This document shows, in pieces, positions 50,575-59,915 of a DNA stretch of 64,000 nt (position 1 is its first letter; each line of letters begins with the position of its first letter). The stretch is taken from positions 124,001-188,000 of the forward strand of contig DASTXE010000003.1 in NCBI GenBank assembly GCA_035765535.1, in the 5' to 3' direction. The translations under genes and the position numbers were made by a program. The notes below the pieces were generated by a model. It made no database searches and was not told the origin of the DNA. It saw only the letters and a list, made by a program, of their open reading frames with translations. The stretch is from Rickettsiales bacterium (GTDB lineage: Bacteria > Pseudomonadota > Alphaproteobacteria > Rickettsiales > JABCZZ01).

Positions 50575-52035
50575 CTATTGTTTTTGCCTTATATAAACAC
50601 TCGCCGCTTTGCCACGATAGACGAGTTTCCATTCCGGGTTCCAGTCCCACAGCGCCTGTTTGCCTTCTTCATTGGCGATGATAAGGCCGTTAAAGCCGTA
50701 TTTTTCTTCGACCATATGCGCTTTTCCGCCGAAGCCGTGATACTCGGCGAAATCCTTGTAATCGGCAAGCAGCGTGTCGCTGTAAAGGCTGTTGGCACGC
50801 CCGTCCACAAACACTTTAACACGCCCGCGCCAAAGATAATCCAGGTAACCGCCAATATTATAATCGGTGAAAAAGCGCGTTTGCGGATAGCGGTCAACGA
50901 CATAAGCCGCCTCCGCTGCCGGAAAGCGCTTGGCCGGGAAACCTGCAGGTTCTTTCAAAATGGCATCGCGCGGATAAGGAGAGTACATCAGCAGGCAGCC
51001 TGCTGCCGCCAGTATCCATGCCAGTGCGCGGATATCATGTTTCTGCATATCTCCGGCGATGGCATGTTCTATGCGCTTCCAGGAAGGGTTGGTTGCAGCA
51101 ATGGCCGAAAGCCGCAGGCTCAGGTAAGGCATAAGCAGGATGGAAGCGAGGATCGAATGGCGCAGGCTGGAAAGCGACAGCAGGATCACGAAAAGCGCCA
51201 GCACCCGGTCCGGCAGCGGGATTTTCTTGTCTGTCAGATTAGCTGTGCACAGGAAGATAGCTAGCAGCAGGGTAACGGGTAGGTTATGGCCCACTTCCAC
51301 AGGCTCCCATTCAATGAGCATATGGCTGAACGGTGCTGCCAGCGTGCGGTATGCACCGTAATAAATACCGAAACCATAAGGATTGACGAGTGTTGCAAGC
51401 AGGCATAGCGCCGCGATCATGCCATATTCACGCAGCATCCTGCGGTCTTTATCCAGGAGCGCGGGCAGCATGAACAGGGCAAACAGTACAAATGCGAACA
51501 GGAAGCCGCCATGCAGATTGACCCACAGGGCCATAAGCACAGGCAGTGGAGCGAGGTAAAAAAGCTTTCCGGTGACGCGGTATTGCTGGAGCAGCAGGTA
51601 GAATGTTAAGGTCAGCACCACAGAACACATATTCGGGCGGGCAAGCGTGCCGGTAAACACAACCATTGCCACCGGAAACAACAGCAGCAGAACGCTTAAA
51701 TGATCCGCTCCCCGACGGATGCAATGCGTTGCCATGAAGGCAATGCAGGCAGCGAAGGTAATAATGGTCGCGGCATAGACAGCGCTAAAACTTCCTATGC
51801 GAAACAAGGCGCTCAATCCCAGATCGAACAACCAGGACAGGTTATACCAGATTTCCCCTTCTGCAGTGTAGCTCCAGCTGTCTGCAAAAGGGATGCGATG
51901 TGCGGTGCGGATAAGATCACCGGCCGCCAGATGCCAGGCCGTATCCGGGTCAAAAAACACCGGTGCGCCACCTAACCCAAGGATAACCATAACGAAAAAA
52001 CAGCTGAAGCAAAAAAAAGCGGACGGTTTGAGCAT
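50575..52035 (-). CDS. polytopic membrane protein, GT-C glycosyltransferase-like
   Basis: The 486-residue protein has about ten hydrophobic segments and a C-terminal soluble domain of about 110 residues. The first periplasmic loop contains FFDPDTAWHLAAGDLIRTAHRIPFAD, the Asp-Thr-x-Trp-His pattern seen in GT-C-fold transferases that use lipid-linked sugars, and NLHGGF occurs in the middle. The end region (FTDYNIGGYLDYLWRGRVKVFVDGRANS) is common to a family of uncharacterised bacterial integral membrane proteins. Donor and acceptor are unknown. It stands alone, bounded by the atypical islet on its 3' side. Confidence 0.7.
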   Translation of the reverse strand: MLKPSAFFCFSCFFVMVILGLGGAPVFFDPDTAWHLAAGDLIRTAHRIPFADSWSYTAEGEIWYNLSWLFDLGLSALFRIGSFSAVYAATIITFAACIAFMATHCIRRGADHLSVLLLLFPVAMVVFTGTLARPNMCSVVLTLTFYLLLQQYRVTGKLFYLAPLPVLMALWVNLHGGFLFAFVLFALFMLPALLDKDRRMLREYGMIAALCLLATLVNPYGFGIYYGAYRTLAAPFSHMLIEWEPVEVGHNLPVTLLLAIFLCTANLTDKKIPLPDRVLALFVILLSLSSLRHSILASILLMPYLSLRLSAIAATNPSWKRIEHAIAGDMQKHDIRALAWILAAAGCLLMYSPYPRDAILKEPAGFPAKRFPAAEAAYVVDRYPQTRFFTDYNIGGYLDYLWRGRVKVFVDGRANSLYSDTLLADYKDFAEYHGFGGKAHMVEEKYGFNGLIIANEEGKQALWDWNPEWKLVYRGKAASVYIRQKQ

Positions 52036-52169
52036 GAGGTGGGCAAGGCTCCGAACAGTGAAGCGACTGACTTTCTGATGTTAAAAGAACATACACCAAT
52101 TAAAGCATTTGGCGATGCTGCAAAATTGTCACATAGGCTGTGATATTAATAATACTAGCGAATTAGTCA

Positions 52170-52198
52170 TTGCAAAAACGCGAGGTTGTTTGTTTTAT
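52170..52198 (+). promoter_or_regulatory. candidate promoter of the OmpA-domain gene
   Basis: TTGCAA (52170-52175) and TTTTAT (52193-52198) are 17 bases apart, 55 bases before the ATG at 52254, in an AT-rich 218-base gap that otherwise shows nothing. Confidence 0.35.
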
Positions 52199-52253
52199 GA
52201 GGCGAATTAATATCGCGTAAAATTTAGATAATTAACTTCAGGAGCGAATAATT

Positions 52254-52847
52254 ATGACTAAACGTATTTCCATAGTTTCTGCGATTGCCTTTGCGGCCGC
52301 AGTTGTGCTGCCGGTGGCTTCCTTCGCGCAGGACATGATCCCGAATGCCATCGTGCATGATTCCCGTGGCAATCAGGTGAAGGACGAACGCGGTAACTGC
52401 ATCCGTACCACCTACGGCGACCATAACGAAAACTGCGGTGCTGCAGTGGCTCAGGTTGTACAGGAACCGGTAGCGCACACCAGGCTCGCTTCTGTTTATT
52501 TCGACTTCAACAAGTCCACGCTGAACAAAAAGGGCCGCGTGACCCTGAACAAACTGCTGCGCACCCTGCGTAACAAGAAGATCGAAGAAGTGACCATCAG
52601 CGGTTATGCGGATGCACTCGGTTCCGACTCTTACAACATGGCGCTGTCCAAGAAGCGCGCTGAAGCAGTTAAGCATTACCTGAACGCTCACGGCTTCAAG
52701 CATGCTGACACCGAAATGCACGCGCTGGGCAAGAAAGATGCCGATGCATCCTGCAAAGGCCTGAAAGATGGCAAACTGCATGCTTGCATGCAGGAAGACC
52801 GCCGCGTAGACATCGAAGTGAAAAGCGTTGTTAAGAACGCCCAGTAA
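52254..52847 (+). CDS. OmpA-domain cell-envelope protein
   Basis: The 197-residue protein has a signal peptide (about 1-25, cut after SFA), a linker with two cysteines and a C-terminal OmpA-like peptidoglycan-binding domain (about 75-195). That domain shows VYFDFNKSTLNKKGRVTLNKL, SGYADALGSDSYNMALSKKRAEAV and DRRVDIEVKS, including the conserved Asp and Arg that bind diaminopimelate. No lipobox or beta-barrel is present, so it is probably periplasmic. CAGGAG precedes the ATG, and a terminator follows. Confidence 0.88.
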   Translation: MTKRISIVSAIAFAAAVVLPVASFAQDMIPNAIVHDSRGNQVKDERGNCIRTTYGDHNENCGAAVAQVVQEPVAHTRLASVYFDFNKSTLNKKGRVTLNKLLRTLRNKKIEEVTISGYADALGSDSYNMALSKKRAEAVKHYLNAHGFKHADTEMHALGKKDADASCKGLKDGKLHACMQEDRRVDIEVKSVVKNAQ

Positions 52848-52871
52848 TACTGGCGCAGGCTAAGACGGAAG

Positions 52872-52900
52872 AAGGGGGCAGCAATGTCCCCTTTTTCTTT
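52872..52900 (+). terminator. rho-independent terminator after the OmpA-domain gene
   Basis: AAGGGG (52872-52877) pairs with CCCCTT (52888-52893) around a ten-base loop, followed by a T-rich tract (TTTCTTTT). It is 25 bases after the stop. Confidence 0.75.
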
Positions 52901-52931
52901 TGTAGGAGATCATGCAAAAGGAGAGCAGACA

Positions 52932-53381
52932 GTGAAAGTGAAAGCAGTCCTGTTAGCAATATTGTTACTGGTATCGCATGCGGCCAGTGCATCAGAAGGA
53001 GAAGAGGCAGGAGAAGGCGGAGAACACAAGAAAGCCAAGCAGCCCGCAAAACCGTTGCCGGATTCTGCGGTGAGCATCGTGCTGCAATTGCCTGAGTTGC
53101 AGGCATGGCAACGCCATATCGAGGCCAAGAATGACGGAAGCACCCTTACCGCATGGGGAGACACCATTCAGGAAACCAAAGACGGTAAATGCTGGGAAGT
53201 GGCGGTGGCCCGGACCAAAGACGAGAATTCCAAGGTCCTGAAGTATTTCTGCGTTATGCAGGCAAGCAGGGATATATTGGTGGAAAAACCCTCAGAGGAC
53301 CCGCTGGCAGGTGTCGAATTCATGCCTTATGAAGACTGGCATAAATCCTGCCCCGCAGATGCCAAACCGGGAACCTGCTGA
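52932..53381 (+). CDS. secreted protein, 149 aa, unknown function
   Basis: The GTG at 52932 has AGGAG eight bases upstream and is followed directly by a signal peptide (residues 1-20, ending SHAASA), which decides the start. The mature protein opens with a Glu/Gly- and Lys-rich linker, then a domain with four cysteines (GKCWEVAVART, KYFCVMQ, KSCPADAK and the final Cys), probably two disulphides. I do not recognise a family. Its stop is two bases from the stop of the convergent ACT-domain gene. Confidence 0.7.
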   Translation: MKVKAVLLAILLLVSHAASASEGEEAGEGGEHKKAKQPAKPLPDSAVSIVLQLPELQAWQRHIEAKNDGSTLTAWGDTIQETKDGKCWEVAVARTKDENSKVLKYFCVMQASRDILVEKPSEDPLAGVEFMPYEDWHKSCPADAKPGTC

Positions 53382-53383
53382 AA

Positions 53384-53773
53384 CTAAATCAACACGTCGT
53401 GCAGCAGCTTACGGGCCACTTCATCATTATCCGTGCTGAGCGCCACGTAGCAATAACCGTCCTGCCGGTGCATCGTACTGATGCCGCGAATAGAAAGCTT
53501 CGCATCGTTTAACTCGCGGGTAATCTTGGCGGAAGCGCCGGGCTCATCCACGATACGGATGACCACCAGTTCATTGGACACCACCTTGAAGCCTTTCTGG
53601 CGCAGTGCCATGACGGCATCATGCGGCTTATCGACAACCATTTCTACAATCGCCTGACTGTCGATGATTCTGCCGTCCAGATCTTCAATATTGATGTTAT
53701 GGCTGCCAAGGATTTCGGTAATATCGGCAGCGAGGCCGGGGCGGTCTTCCGCCATCAGCTTAATGGATTTCAT
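53384..53773 (-). CDS. tandem ACT-domain protein
   Basis: The 129-residue protein consists of two ACT modules. The first starts IKLMAEDRPGLAADITEILGSHNINIEDLDGR (residues 4-35) and the second VIRIVDEPGASAKITRELNDAKLSIRGIS (about 71-99). ACT domains bind amino acids and regulate enzymes or transcription. There is no catalytic domain. The start overlaps the 3' end of the decarboxylase gene by four bases, so the two are coupled and the ACT protein may sense the substrate amino acid or regulate the decarboxylase. That link is inferred from context. Confidence 0.85.
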   Translation of the reverse strand: MKSIKLMAEDRPGLAADITEILGSHNINIEDLDGRIIDSQAIVEMVVDKPHDAVMALRQKGFKVVSNELVVIRIVDEPGASAKITRELNDAKLSIRGISTMHRQDGYCYVALSTDNDEVARKLLHDVLI

Positions 53774-54891
53774 GCTGCATTCTCCTTCTTATCCGTTACA
53801 AGATCGCGCACCAGCGCATCCACTCGCTCTTTTGTGACGCCGGGCGCGAGAATGATGTGACTTTCTTCCCCCTGCGTCGCCAGCGCCCATTTGAGTTTAA
53901 TGGCATCGCTTGCCTTGGGGATAACGACGGTCAACGCATTCGTATTGCGCCATGCGGGAATACCGTGCTCGTTAAGTGTTTTGACCGTGTAATCGGCAAC
54001 GTCGAGACAGATACCGATACGTTCCTTCAACCCTTCCACACCGTATGTCTTGATGACGTGCCATAACAGCAAGGGTGAAAAGGCATTGCGTGAGCCGGTG
54101 ATGGTCGTATCGCGGCAGCCGATATAGCCGATACTCTGGCCGATGCGCTCTACGTTATCCTTGCGGGCGATGACGACGCCGCAGGGGATGGGGGAGCCGA
54201 GGAATTTATGCCCGCTGATGGCGATGGAGTCTGCGCCTTCGGTGAAGTCGAATGCAGGCTTGGGCGTCAGGAACTGAGCATAGGGGCCGCAGAATGCGCC
54301 GTCGCTATGAATATAGCGCTGGTGGATGACAAGGCTGTCCAGTATGCCGCGAATGCGCAGTGTATCGTCCCTCGCTTCTTTCATCGTGGTGCCGATATTG
54401 GCGAAGACAATGGCCGGAACATCGCGGTGTAGGCGGATACTTTCCTTGAGATCGTCATAGTCGATTTCGCCGTTCGCCTGCGAACTGATCATGATATGGC
54501 GCATGCCCAGCAGATGTACGTTCTTGGCGACGCTGTAATGTGTGTCCTCGGAGAAATAGACAATGCCGTTAGGATAAAGCTCGCGTGCAAGGTAAAGCCC
54601 GTAGAGATTGCCTTCCGTGCCGCCATTGGTGACATAACCCCAGTAACTGCCCGGCTCGGCTTTGAAAAGCGCAGCGAAGAAATCCACGACCTCGCGCTCC
54701 ATCTCACGCGTGCCCATATGGTAGGTGCTGGGCTGGAACGGATCGCCGATATTGTTGATTGGGAATTCGAGAAACCGGTAGAGTGAGGAATAATCGAAGC
54801 TATGTGCGATGGGATATCCCATCAGTTCCTTACTTTTATAATTCAGCCTGTCGTAAAGTTCGTCCAGGCGCTTCTGACTGTCATTGTCCAT
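53770..54891 (-). CDS. hdc: PLP-dependent histidine decarboxylase (or serine decarboxylase)
   Basis: This 373-residue group II decarboxylase resembles the PLP histidine decarboxylases of Gram-negative bacteria, which make histamine and CO2. The PLP-binding Lys229 is in SISGHK-type context (IAISGHKFLGSPIPCGVV). YVTNGGTEGNLYGLY (86-100), VYFSEDTHYSVAK and HSDGAFCGPY complete the cofactor site. Plant and some bacterial relatives decarboxylate serine to ethanolamine, so substrate is not certain. It forms a coupled pair with a tandem ACT-domain gene. No histidine antiporter or siderophore genes are nearby. Confidence 0.85.
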   Translation of the reverse strand: MDNDSQKRLDELYDRLNYKSKELMGYPIAHSFDYSSLYRFLEFPINNIGDPFQPSTYHMGTREMEREVVDFFAALFKAEPGSYWGYVTNGGTEGNLYGLYLARELYPNGIVYFSEDTHYSVAKNVHLLGMRHIMISSQANGEIDYDDLKESIRLHRDVPAIVFANIGTTMKEARDDTLRIRGILDSLVIHQRYIHSDGAFCGPYAQFLTPKPAFDFTEGADSIAISGHKFLGSPIPCGVVIARKDNVERIGQSIGYIGCRDTTITGSRNAFSPLLLWHVIKTYGVEGLKERIGICLDVADYTVKTLNEHGIPAWRNTNALTVVIPKASDAIKLKWALATQGEESHIILAPGVTKERVDALVRDLVTDKKENAA

Positions 54892-55082
54892 AATAAATTC
54901 TTTAGCGTTATAGTGTATATTTAGCCTGATAGATTACTGATTTTGATACAAAAATGCAACGGCAGAAGCTGAAACGGTCTCTGAAACTGGCTTTTGCGGA
55001 CTGCGGGAATAGTCCATCTGCAATATCGTAATAGCTTTTTAATCTCTCCTGACCGCAAATGAATGCCTATGAAGGAGAGGCG

Positions 55083-55565
55083 ATGAAACCAATCGAAGAG
55101 CCCATTACCGGCGACGAACCCCTGACGGATTTAAGCCAGCCTCAGCAGGCCCTTATTGAATTCTATAAGGCATTCAATACGCGTAACCTGGACTTGATAG
55201 ACCAAAATTTTGCGGCGACGGATGAAGTCGTCATTGATAATCCTCTGGGCGGAATCAGGCGCGGTTCTGAAGAGCCCCGCAAAATGTATAAGAGTATTTT
55301 TCAAAGCCCGGCGGATGTCCATGTAACGTTCTCGGACTATACTATCGATCGGGCTGGCGATGTATTCTGGGCGGTTGGGTTTGAAAAGGGGACATATAAA
55401 GAGGGTGGTAACACCCATGACTTGACCATTCGTACAAGCCGGTTATTCCGGCTGATAGATGGCAGATGGAGACAGGTCCATCATCACGGCTCTATCGATG
55501 ATCCGCAGCTGCTTGCAAAATTCCAAAGTGCTGTCCGCTCGCCGAAACCTTCAGCGGTTGCCTAG
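55083..55565 (+). CDS. SnoaL/NTF2-like protein, 160 aa
   Basis: The soluble protein has an NTF2-like alpha+beta barrel: an N-terminal helix with ALIEFYKAFNTRNLDLIDQNFA, then strands including FWAVGFEKGTYKEGGNTHDLTIRTSRLFRLIDGRWRQVHHHGSID. Proteins of this group are ketosteroid-isomerase-like enzymes or binding proteins, and no substrate can be assigned. ATG 55083 has AAGGAG seven bases upstream and is preferred to an ATG eight codons earlier, which precedes that site. The 3' end overlaps the convergent dnaE by four bases. Confidence 0.8.
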   Translation: MKPIEEPITGDEPLTDLSQPQQALIEFYKAFNTRNLDLIDQNFAATDEVVIDNPLGGIRRGSEEPRKMYKSIFQSPADVHVTFSDYTIDRAGDVFWAVGFEKGTYKEGGNTHDLTIRTSRLFRLIDGRWRQVHHHGSIDDPQLLAKFQSAVRSPKPSAVA

Positions 55566-58500
55566 GCAGCTGCTTCCTCGGTGGCCATAACACCTTCAAG
55601 CGTCGGAATTTGCATCAGGCTGTTGGGGGTGAGGGAGTAACGTCCTGGCAGGGCGATATCCACAAGCTTGGAGCCTTCTATGAGCGTACGCAAGGTGATT
55701 TTGCTTCCCGAGCCATTTGCTTTGCCTAGCACATTGCGCAGTTTCTCCGCCGCTACCGGTGTATCTATCGTAATGAGCAGATGCTTGGGCATAGCCGAAG
55801 CCTGAATGCCTGCAATCGCTTCCTCCAGCAGCTGCATGGACTGCATGATGAGTCTGGGGCCATTTTCCTCGCGTTTGCCGTCCACGACCGCCACGATCAT
55901 CTGGCCGCCTTCCAGCTGTGCACGGTAGCGGTTCAGGATATCTTCCTTGAAGATGGAGATTTCAAACGCACCGCCTTCATCGGACATGCTGACGAATGCA
56001 AACCGGCCTTTCTCACCGCTGCGCACCTTGATCTTGCTTACGAGCCCTGCAATCTTCATCGGCGCATATTGCGTGGTGAGCCGTTTCATGAACTGTCCCG
56101 AGGGCACAACGCCGAGCTTCGCCAGTGAACTGCGGTAGCCCTGCATGGGATGCGAAGAAAGAAAGAAGCCAAGCGCTTCGCTTTCATTCTCCATGCGCTC
56201 CATCGGGGTCCAGTCATCGCATAGCGCCAGCGCGGGCATGGCGGCGGGAGCGGCGTTATCGTTACCGCCGAAGAGGCTCACCTGCTGGCTTTCCTTATCG
56301 CGTGCAATCGTGTTGTTATAAGCCAGCACCACGTCGAGCGACTGCAGGAGCTGATTGCGGTTTTTATGCAGGCTGTCGAATGCACCGGCCTTGACGAGAT
56401 ATTCCATCTGGCGGCGGTTCATTGCATGCGAGGGTGTGCGGGCGGCTACGTCCCAGATATCCTTGAACGGACCGTTCTTTTCCCGTTCTTCGATCAGCAT
56501 GCGCATCGCCGCGTCACCTACGTTGCGGATTGCGGCCAAGCCGTAACGGATCGCCTTATCGCCTTCCGGTGTGAACAGCACGCCGGACGCATTAATATCC
56601 GGCGGGAGCGTCTTGATGCCGCTGCGCGCAGCTTCTTCGCGGAACACGGCAAGCTTGTCCGTGTTGTGCATATCGTAATTCATCGACGCAGCAAGGAACT
56701 CGACCGGGTGATTGGCCTTCATATAGGCCGTCTGGTAAGAAACCAGCGCATAAGCCGCAGCGTGCGATTTGTTGAAGCCGTATTCGGCGAATTTCGCAAT
56801 CAGGTCGAAGATGCTTTTTGCCTGCTCCTTCTTCACGCCGTTTTCGACGGCGCGGTTTACGAAAATATCGCGCTGCGCTTCCATTTCGGCGCGGATCTTC
56901 TTACCCATCGCGCGACGTAAGAGATCCGCTTCGCCGAGGGAGTACCCGGCGAGCAGCTGGGCGATCTGCATCACCTGTTCCTGGTAGATGATAACGCCGA
57001 ACGTTTCCTTCAGCACCTGTTCCAGCGCCGGGTGCAGGTACTCAGCCTTCTCGTGTCCGTGTTTACGTGCGATATAGGTGGGAATACTGTCCATCGGGCC
57101 GGGACGATACAGCGATACAAGCGCGATAATATCTTCCAGGCAGTCAGGCTTCAGGCGCTTGAGCGTATCGCGCATGCCTGTACTTTCTAACTGGAACACG
57201 CCGATCGCATCGCCCGTGCCGAGCATTGCGTAAGTCTTAGGGTCGCCTTCAGGCAGTTTAAGCAGGTCGATCTGCACGCCTGTACGTGCCACCATCTCCA
57301 CGGCTTTCTGTAGCACCGTGAGTGTCTTCAAACCCAGAAAGTCGAATTTCACAAGCCCGGCTGCTTCGGCATATTTCATCGAATACTGCACGACAAGCAT
57401 GTCCGATTTCGGGTCTCGGTAAAGCGGCACAAGTTCGTTAAGCGGCCGGTCGCCGATCACGACACCCGCCGCGTGGGTGGAAGCGTGGCGGTTCAGTCCT
57501 TCGAGCTTCTGCGCGATACCCACCATATGGGCGACCGTCTCATCGGCATCGATGGCGCTTTGCAGCGCCGGTTCCATCTCAATCGCCTGCGCAAGCGTGA
57601 CCGGAGCAGCGGGATTGTTGGGCACGAGCTTACAGATGCCATCCACCTGACCGTAAGGCAGCTGCAGTACGCGGCCTACGTCGCGCAGCACCGCGCGTGC
57701 CTGTAATTTACCGAACGTAATGATCTGCGCCACGCGGTCATTGCCGTATTTATCCTGCACATAGCGAATAACTTCGTCGCGCCGGTCCTGACAGAAATCC
57801 ACGTCGAAGTCAGGCATCGACACACGTTCCGGGTTCAGGAATCGCTCGAACAGCAAGCCGTAACGTAAGGGATTAAGGTCGGTGATCTGCAGCGCCCATG
57901 CCACAAGCGAACCCGCGCCCGAACCGCGACCCGGCCCTACGGGGATATCATGTTCCTTACTCCAGGTAATGAAGTCCGAGACGATGAGGAAGTAGCCAGG
58001 AAATTGCATCTTCGTGATGACATTGATCTCAAATTCCAGCCTCTCGCGGTACGGTGCGGCAACTTTTTCGCGTTCCTCCTCGCTCATGCCTTCGGTGAAC
58101 ACATGCGTTTCCAGTCGCATCTGCAGACCGGCCCTTGCGCGTTCACGCAGGGATTCCGCCTCATCTTCAGCAAAGCGCGGCAGGATAGGCTTGCGCGAAG
58201 GCGACATGGAAGCGCAGCGTTTCGCGATGGCGACGGTATTCTCCAGCGCCTCTGGAATGTCGGCAAACAACGCGCACATTTCATCCGGCGTTTTAAAGCG
58301 GTGTTCCGGCGTCAGGCGGCGGCGTTCCGCTTCCGAGACATATCTTCCGTCCGCGATACATAATAATGCGTCATGCGCTTCATACATGCCTGCATCGGAG
58401 AAATGGATATCGTTCGTAGCGACAAGCGGGATATTGTGCTGTTGCGCGAGTCCGATAAGCCCTGTTTCAATGCGCCGTTCACTGTCAAGATGATGGCGCA

Positions 58501-59029
58501 TCAATTCAATATAGAGCCGGTTCGGGAACAAATCCCTGAGCATCAGCAGCGCCTGTTCCGCCGCTTCCTGCTGGCCGATCAGAAGTTTTCTTCCTATCGC
58601 GCCGTAAATGCCGGCGGTCAACGCGATCAGCCCGTCTGTATGGCCATTCAGATCGCTATAATTCAGTCTCGGCGCAATACCGCCGTCGGGATTCGTATAT
58701 GCCTTGCTGCAAAGTTTCAGCAGGTTGTGATAGCCTTCATCGCTCTTAGCAAGCAGCAGAAGCTGATCGGGCGTGGAGAGGTTGTTTTGTGAGCTTTCAT
58801 TTTTATCCAGCGGCGAGAAGGAAAGTATGCTGCCGATAATCGGCTGGATGCCCGCATAAGAAGCGGCCATTGAAAAATCCAGCGATGCAAAAAGATTATC
58901 ATGATCGGTAAGCGCAACCGCAGGCATGTTATTCTTGGCAGCCAGATCGGTAAGCTGCTTGATGCGGATGGCTCCCTCCAGCAGGGAGTAGGTGCTTCTG
59001 ACCCGTAAATGAACAAAAGAAGGAGTCAT
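55562..59029 (-). CDS. dnaE: DNA polymerase III alpha subunit (DnaE1)
   Basis: This is the replicative polymerase, 1155 residues. An N-terminal PHP domain (FVHLRVRSTYSLLEGAI and VALTDHDNLFASLDF) is followed by the C-family polymerase core with the catalytic Asp pair in MPDFDVDFCQDRR, GSGAGSLVAWAL and the finger domain. A helix-hairpin-helix region and a C-terminal OB fold (MKIAGLVSKIKVRSGEKGRFAFVSMSD) close the protein. The length is normal for DnaE1. It is divergent from the Tad genes; the CtrA-type box lies in the shared 170-base gap. Confidence 0.97.
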   Translation of the reverse strand: MTPSFVHLRVRSTYSLLEGAIRIKQLTDLAAKNNMPAVALTDHDNLFASLDFSMAASYAGIQPIIGSILSFSPLDKNESSQNNLSTPDQLLLLAKSDEGYHNLLKLCSKAYTNPDGGIAPRLNYSDLNGHTDGLIALTAGIYGAIGRKLLIGQQEAAEQALLMLRDLFPNRLYIELMRHHLDSERRIETGLIGLAQQHNIPLVATNDIHFSDAGMYEAHDALLCIADGRYVSEAERRRLTPEHRFKTPDEMCALFADIPEALENTVAIAKRCASMSPSRKPILPRFAEDEAESLRERARAGLQMRLETHVFTEGMSEEEREKVAAPYRERLEFEINVITKMQFPGYFLIVSDFITWSKEHDIPVGPGRGSGAGSLVAWALQITDLNPLRYGLLFERFLNPERVSMPDFDVDFCQDRRDEVIRYVQDKYGNDRVAQIITFGKLQARAVLRDVGRVLQLPYGQVDGICKLVPNNPAAPVTLAQAIEMEPALQSAIDADETVAHMVGIAQKLEGLNRHASTHAAGVVIGDRPLNELVPLYRDPKSDMLVVQYSMKYAEAAGLVKFDFLGLKTLTVLQKAVEMVARTGVQIDLLKLPEGDPKTYAMLGTGDAIGVFQLESTGMRDTLKRLKPDCLEDIIALVSLYRPGPMDSIPTYIARKHGHEKAEYLHPALEQVLKETFGVIIYQEQVMQIAQLLAGYSLGEADLLRRAMGKKIRAEMEAQRDIFVNRAVENGVKKEQAKSIFDLIAKFAEYGFNKSHAAAYALVSYQTAYMKANHPVEFLAASMNYDMHNTDKLAVFREEAARSGIKTLPPDINASGVLFTPEGDKAIRYGLAAIRNVGDAAMRMLIEEREKNGPFKDIWDVAARTPSHAMNRRQMEYLVKAGAFDSLHKNRNQLLQSLDVVLAYNNTIARDKESQQVSLFGGNDNAAPAAMPALALCDDWTPMERMENESEALGFFLSSHPMQGYRSSLAKLGVVPSGQFMKRLTTQYAPMKIAGLVSKIKVRSGEKGRFAFVSMSDEGGAFEISIFKEDILNRYRAQLEGGQMIVAVVDGKREENGPRLIMQSMQLLEEAIAGIQASAMPKHLLITIDTPVAAEKLRNVLGKANGSGSKITLRTLIEGSKLVDIALPGRYSLTPNSLMQIPTLEGVMATEEAAA

Positions 59030-59063
59030 GATAGTTGTGGTTGTAATTCCAAAGAAAATGTAG

Positions 59064-59079
59064 TTAATAATAAGTTAAC
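59064..59079 (+). promoter_or_regulatory. CtrA-binding consensus upstream of the Tad genes
   Basis: TTAA (59064-59067), seven bases and TTAAC (59075-59079) match the full CtrA consensus. The box is 35 bases upstream of the dnaE start and 121 bases upstream of the first Tad gene. A TATAGC hexamer lies at 59101-59106. CtrA controls pilus genes in Caulobacter, so the Tad operon is the likelier target. Confidence 0.55.
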
Positions 59080-59199
59080 GTGCTTGCCGGATGACATCAC
59101 TATAGCTCACGAATAATATTGGAGCGAATGTTTTCTGGAGAGCGCGGCGCAACCAACTGAACCGGGCAATGTCTTAGACGTTGCAGAAGGTGATGGCGT

Positions 59200-59907
59200 A
59201 TGATGATCGCAAATGCCGGATTAGTTTCCGGTCGCAAGACGGTGCAGCAGCAGGGCGCTCTACTGGCGCGGCTCATCTCTTGCGAAAAAGCGGCCGCGGC
59301 GGTTGAGTTTGCGATTATAATCCCACTACTTCTGGTTTTAGTATTCGGCATTATTGAATGCTGTATTGTCTCGTATCAGATCACCACGCTGGACGGGGCC
59401 CTCACGCTAGCTGCCCGTGAAGGTGCAACGGGCGCGCCGGATGTAAGCGACAGCGGTGTCGTGGGCGGCAAGCGCTGGAACAATATGCGCACATTGCTGC
59501 TGGAACGCGCGGGCGGTATGTTCGATCCCCATAATATAGAAGTATCAGCAACCGCTTACCCAGATTTCGCAAGTGTCGGCGCGAATGGCAAGGGAAGGGC
59601 GGGCAGTCTTGGTGCGCCCAATGAAGTGGTTGCTTACAGTGTTTCCTATCCCTATCCCATGCTGCCCTTCATGCAGTCACTCTTCGGCAGTCGCGGCAGG
59701 ATATTTGCCACCGCGCTCGTGAAGAACGAAGCCTTTGCCGTAACCCGTTCATCCGCATCGCAATCGTCATCGTCTTCCGCAGGAGCATCGCAAGCTTCTT
59801 CCGCGCAGCCACAGGCCCAGCCTGCTGCAGCGGCGGTGCCGCGCGTAGTGCCTGCAGCGACGATCGTTCCGACCGCGCATATGCGCGCCTGCACGCCGCT
59901 TTGTTAG
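59200..59907 (+). CDS. TadE/TadG-like pilus assembly protein (first)
   Basis: The 235-residue pseudopilin-like protein has the TadE motif: AAAAVEFAIIIPLLLVLVFGIIE (residues about 32-54) with Glu at the +5-like position and one membrane segment. A periplasmic domain of about 110 residues follows, then a low-complexity Ser/Ala/Gln-rich segment (SASQSSSSSAGASQASS) and a C-terminal Cys pair. TadE-family proteins are minor components of Flp pili. The next gene starts just after its stop. The low-complexity tail is unusual for the family. Confidence 0.82.
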   Translation: MMIANAGLVSGRKTVQQQGALLARLISCEKAAAAVEFAIIIPLLLVLVFGIIECCIVSYQITTLDGALTLAAREGATGAPDVSDSGVVGGKRWNNMRTLLLERAGGMFDPHNIEVSATAYPDFASVGANGKGRAGSLGAPNEVVAYSVSYPYPMLPFMQSLFGSRGRIFATALVKNEAFAVTRSSASQSSSSSAGASQASSAQPQAQPAAAAVPRVVPAATIVPTAHMRACTPLC

Positions 59908-59915
59908 GAGACTCT

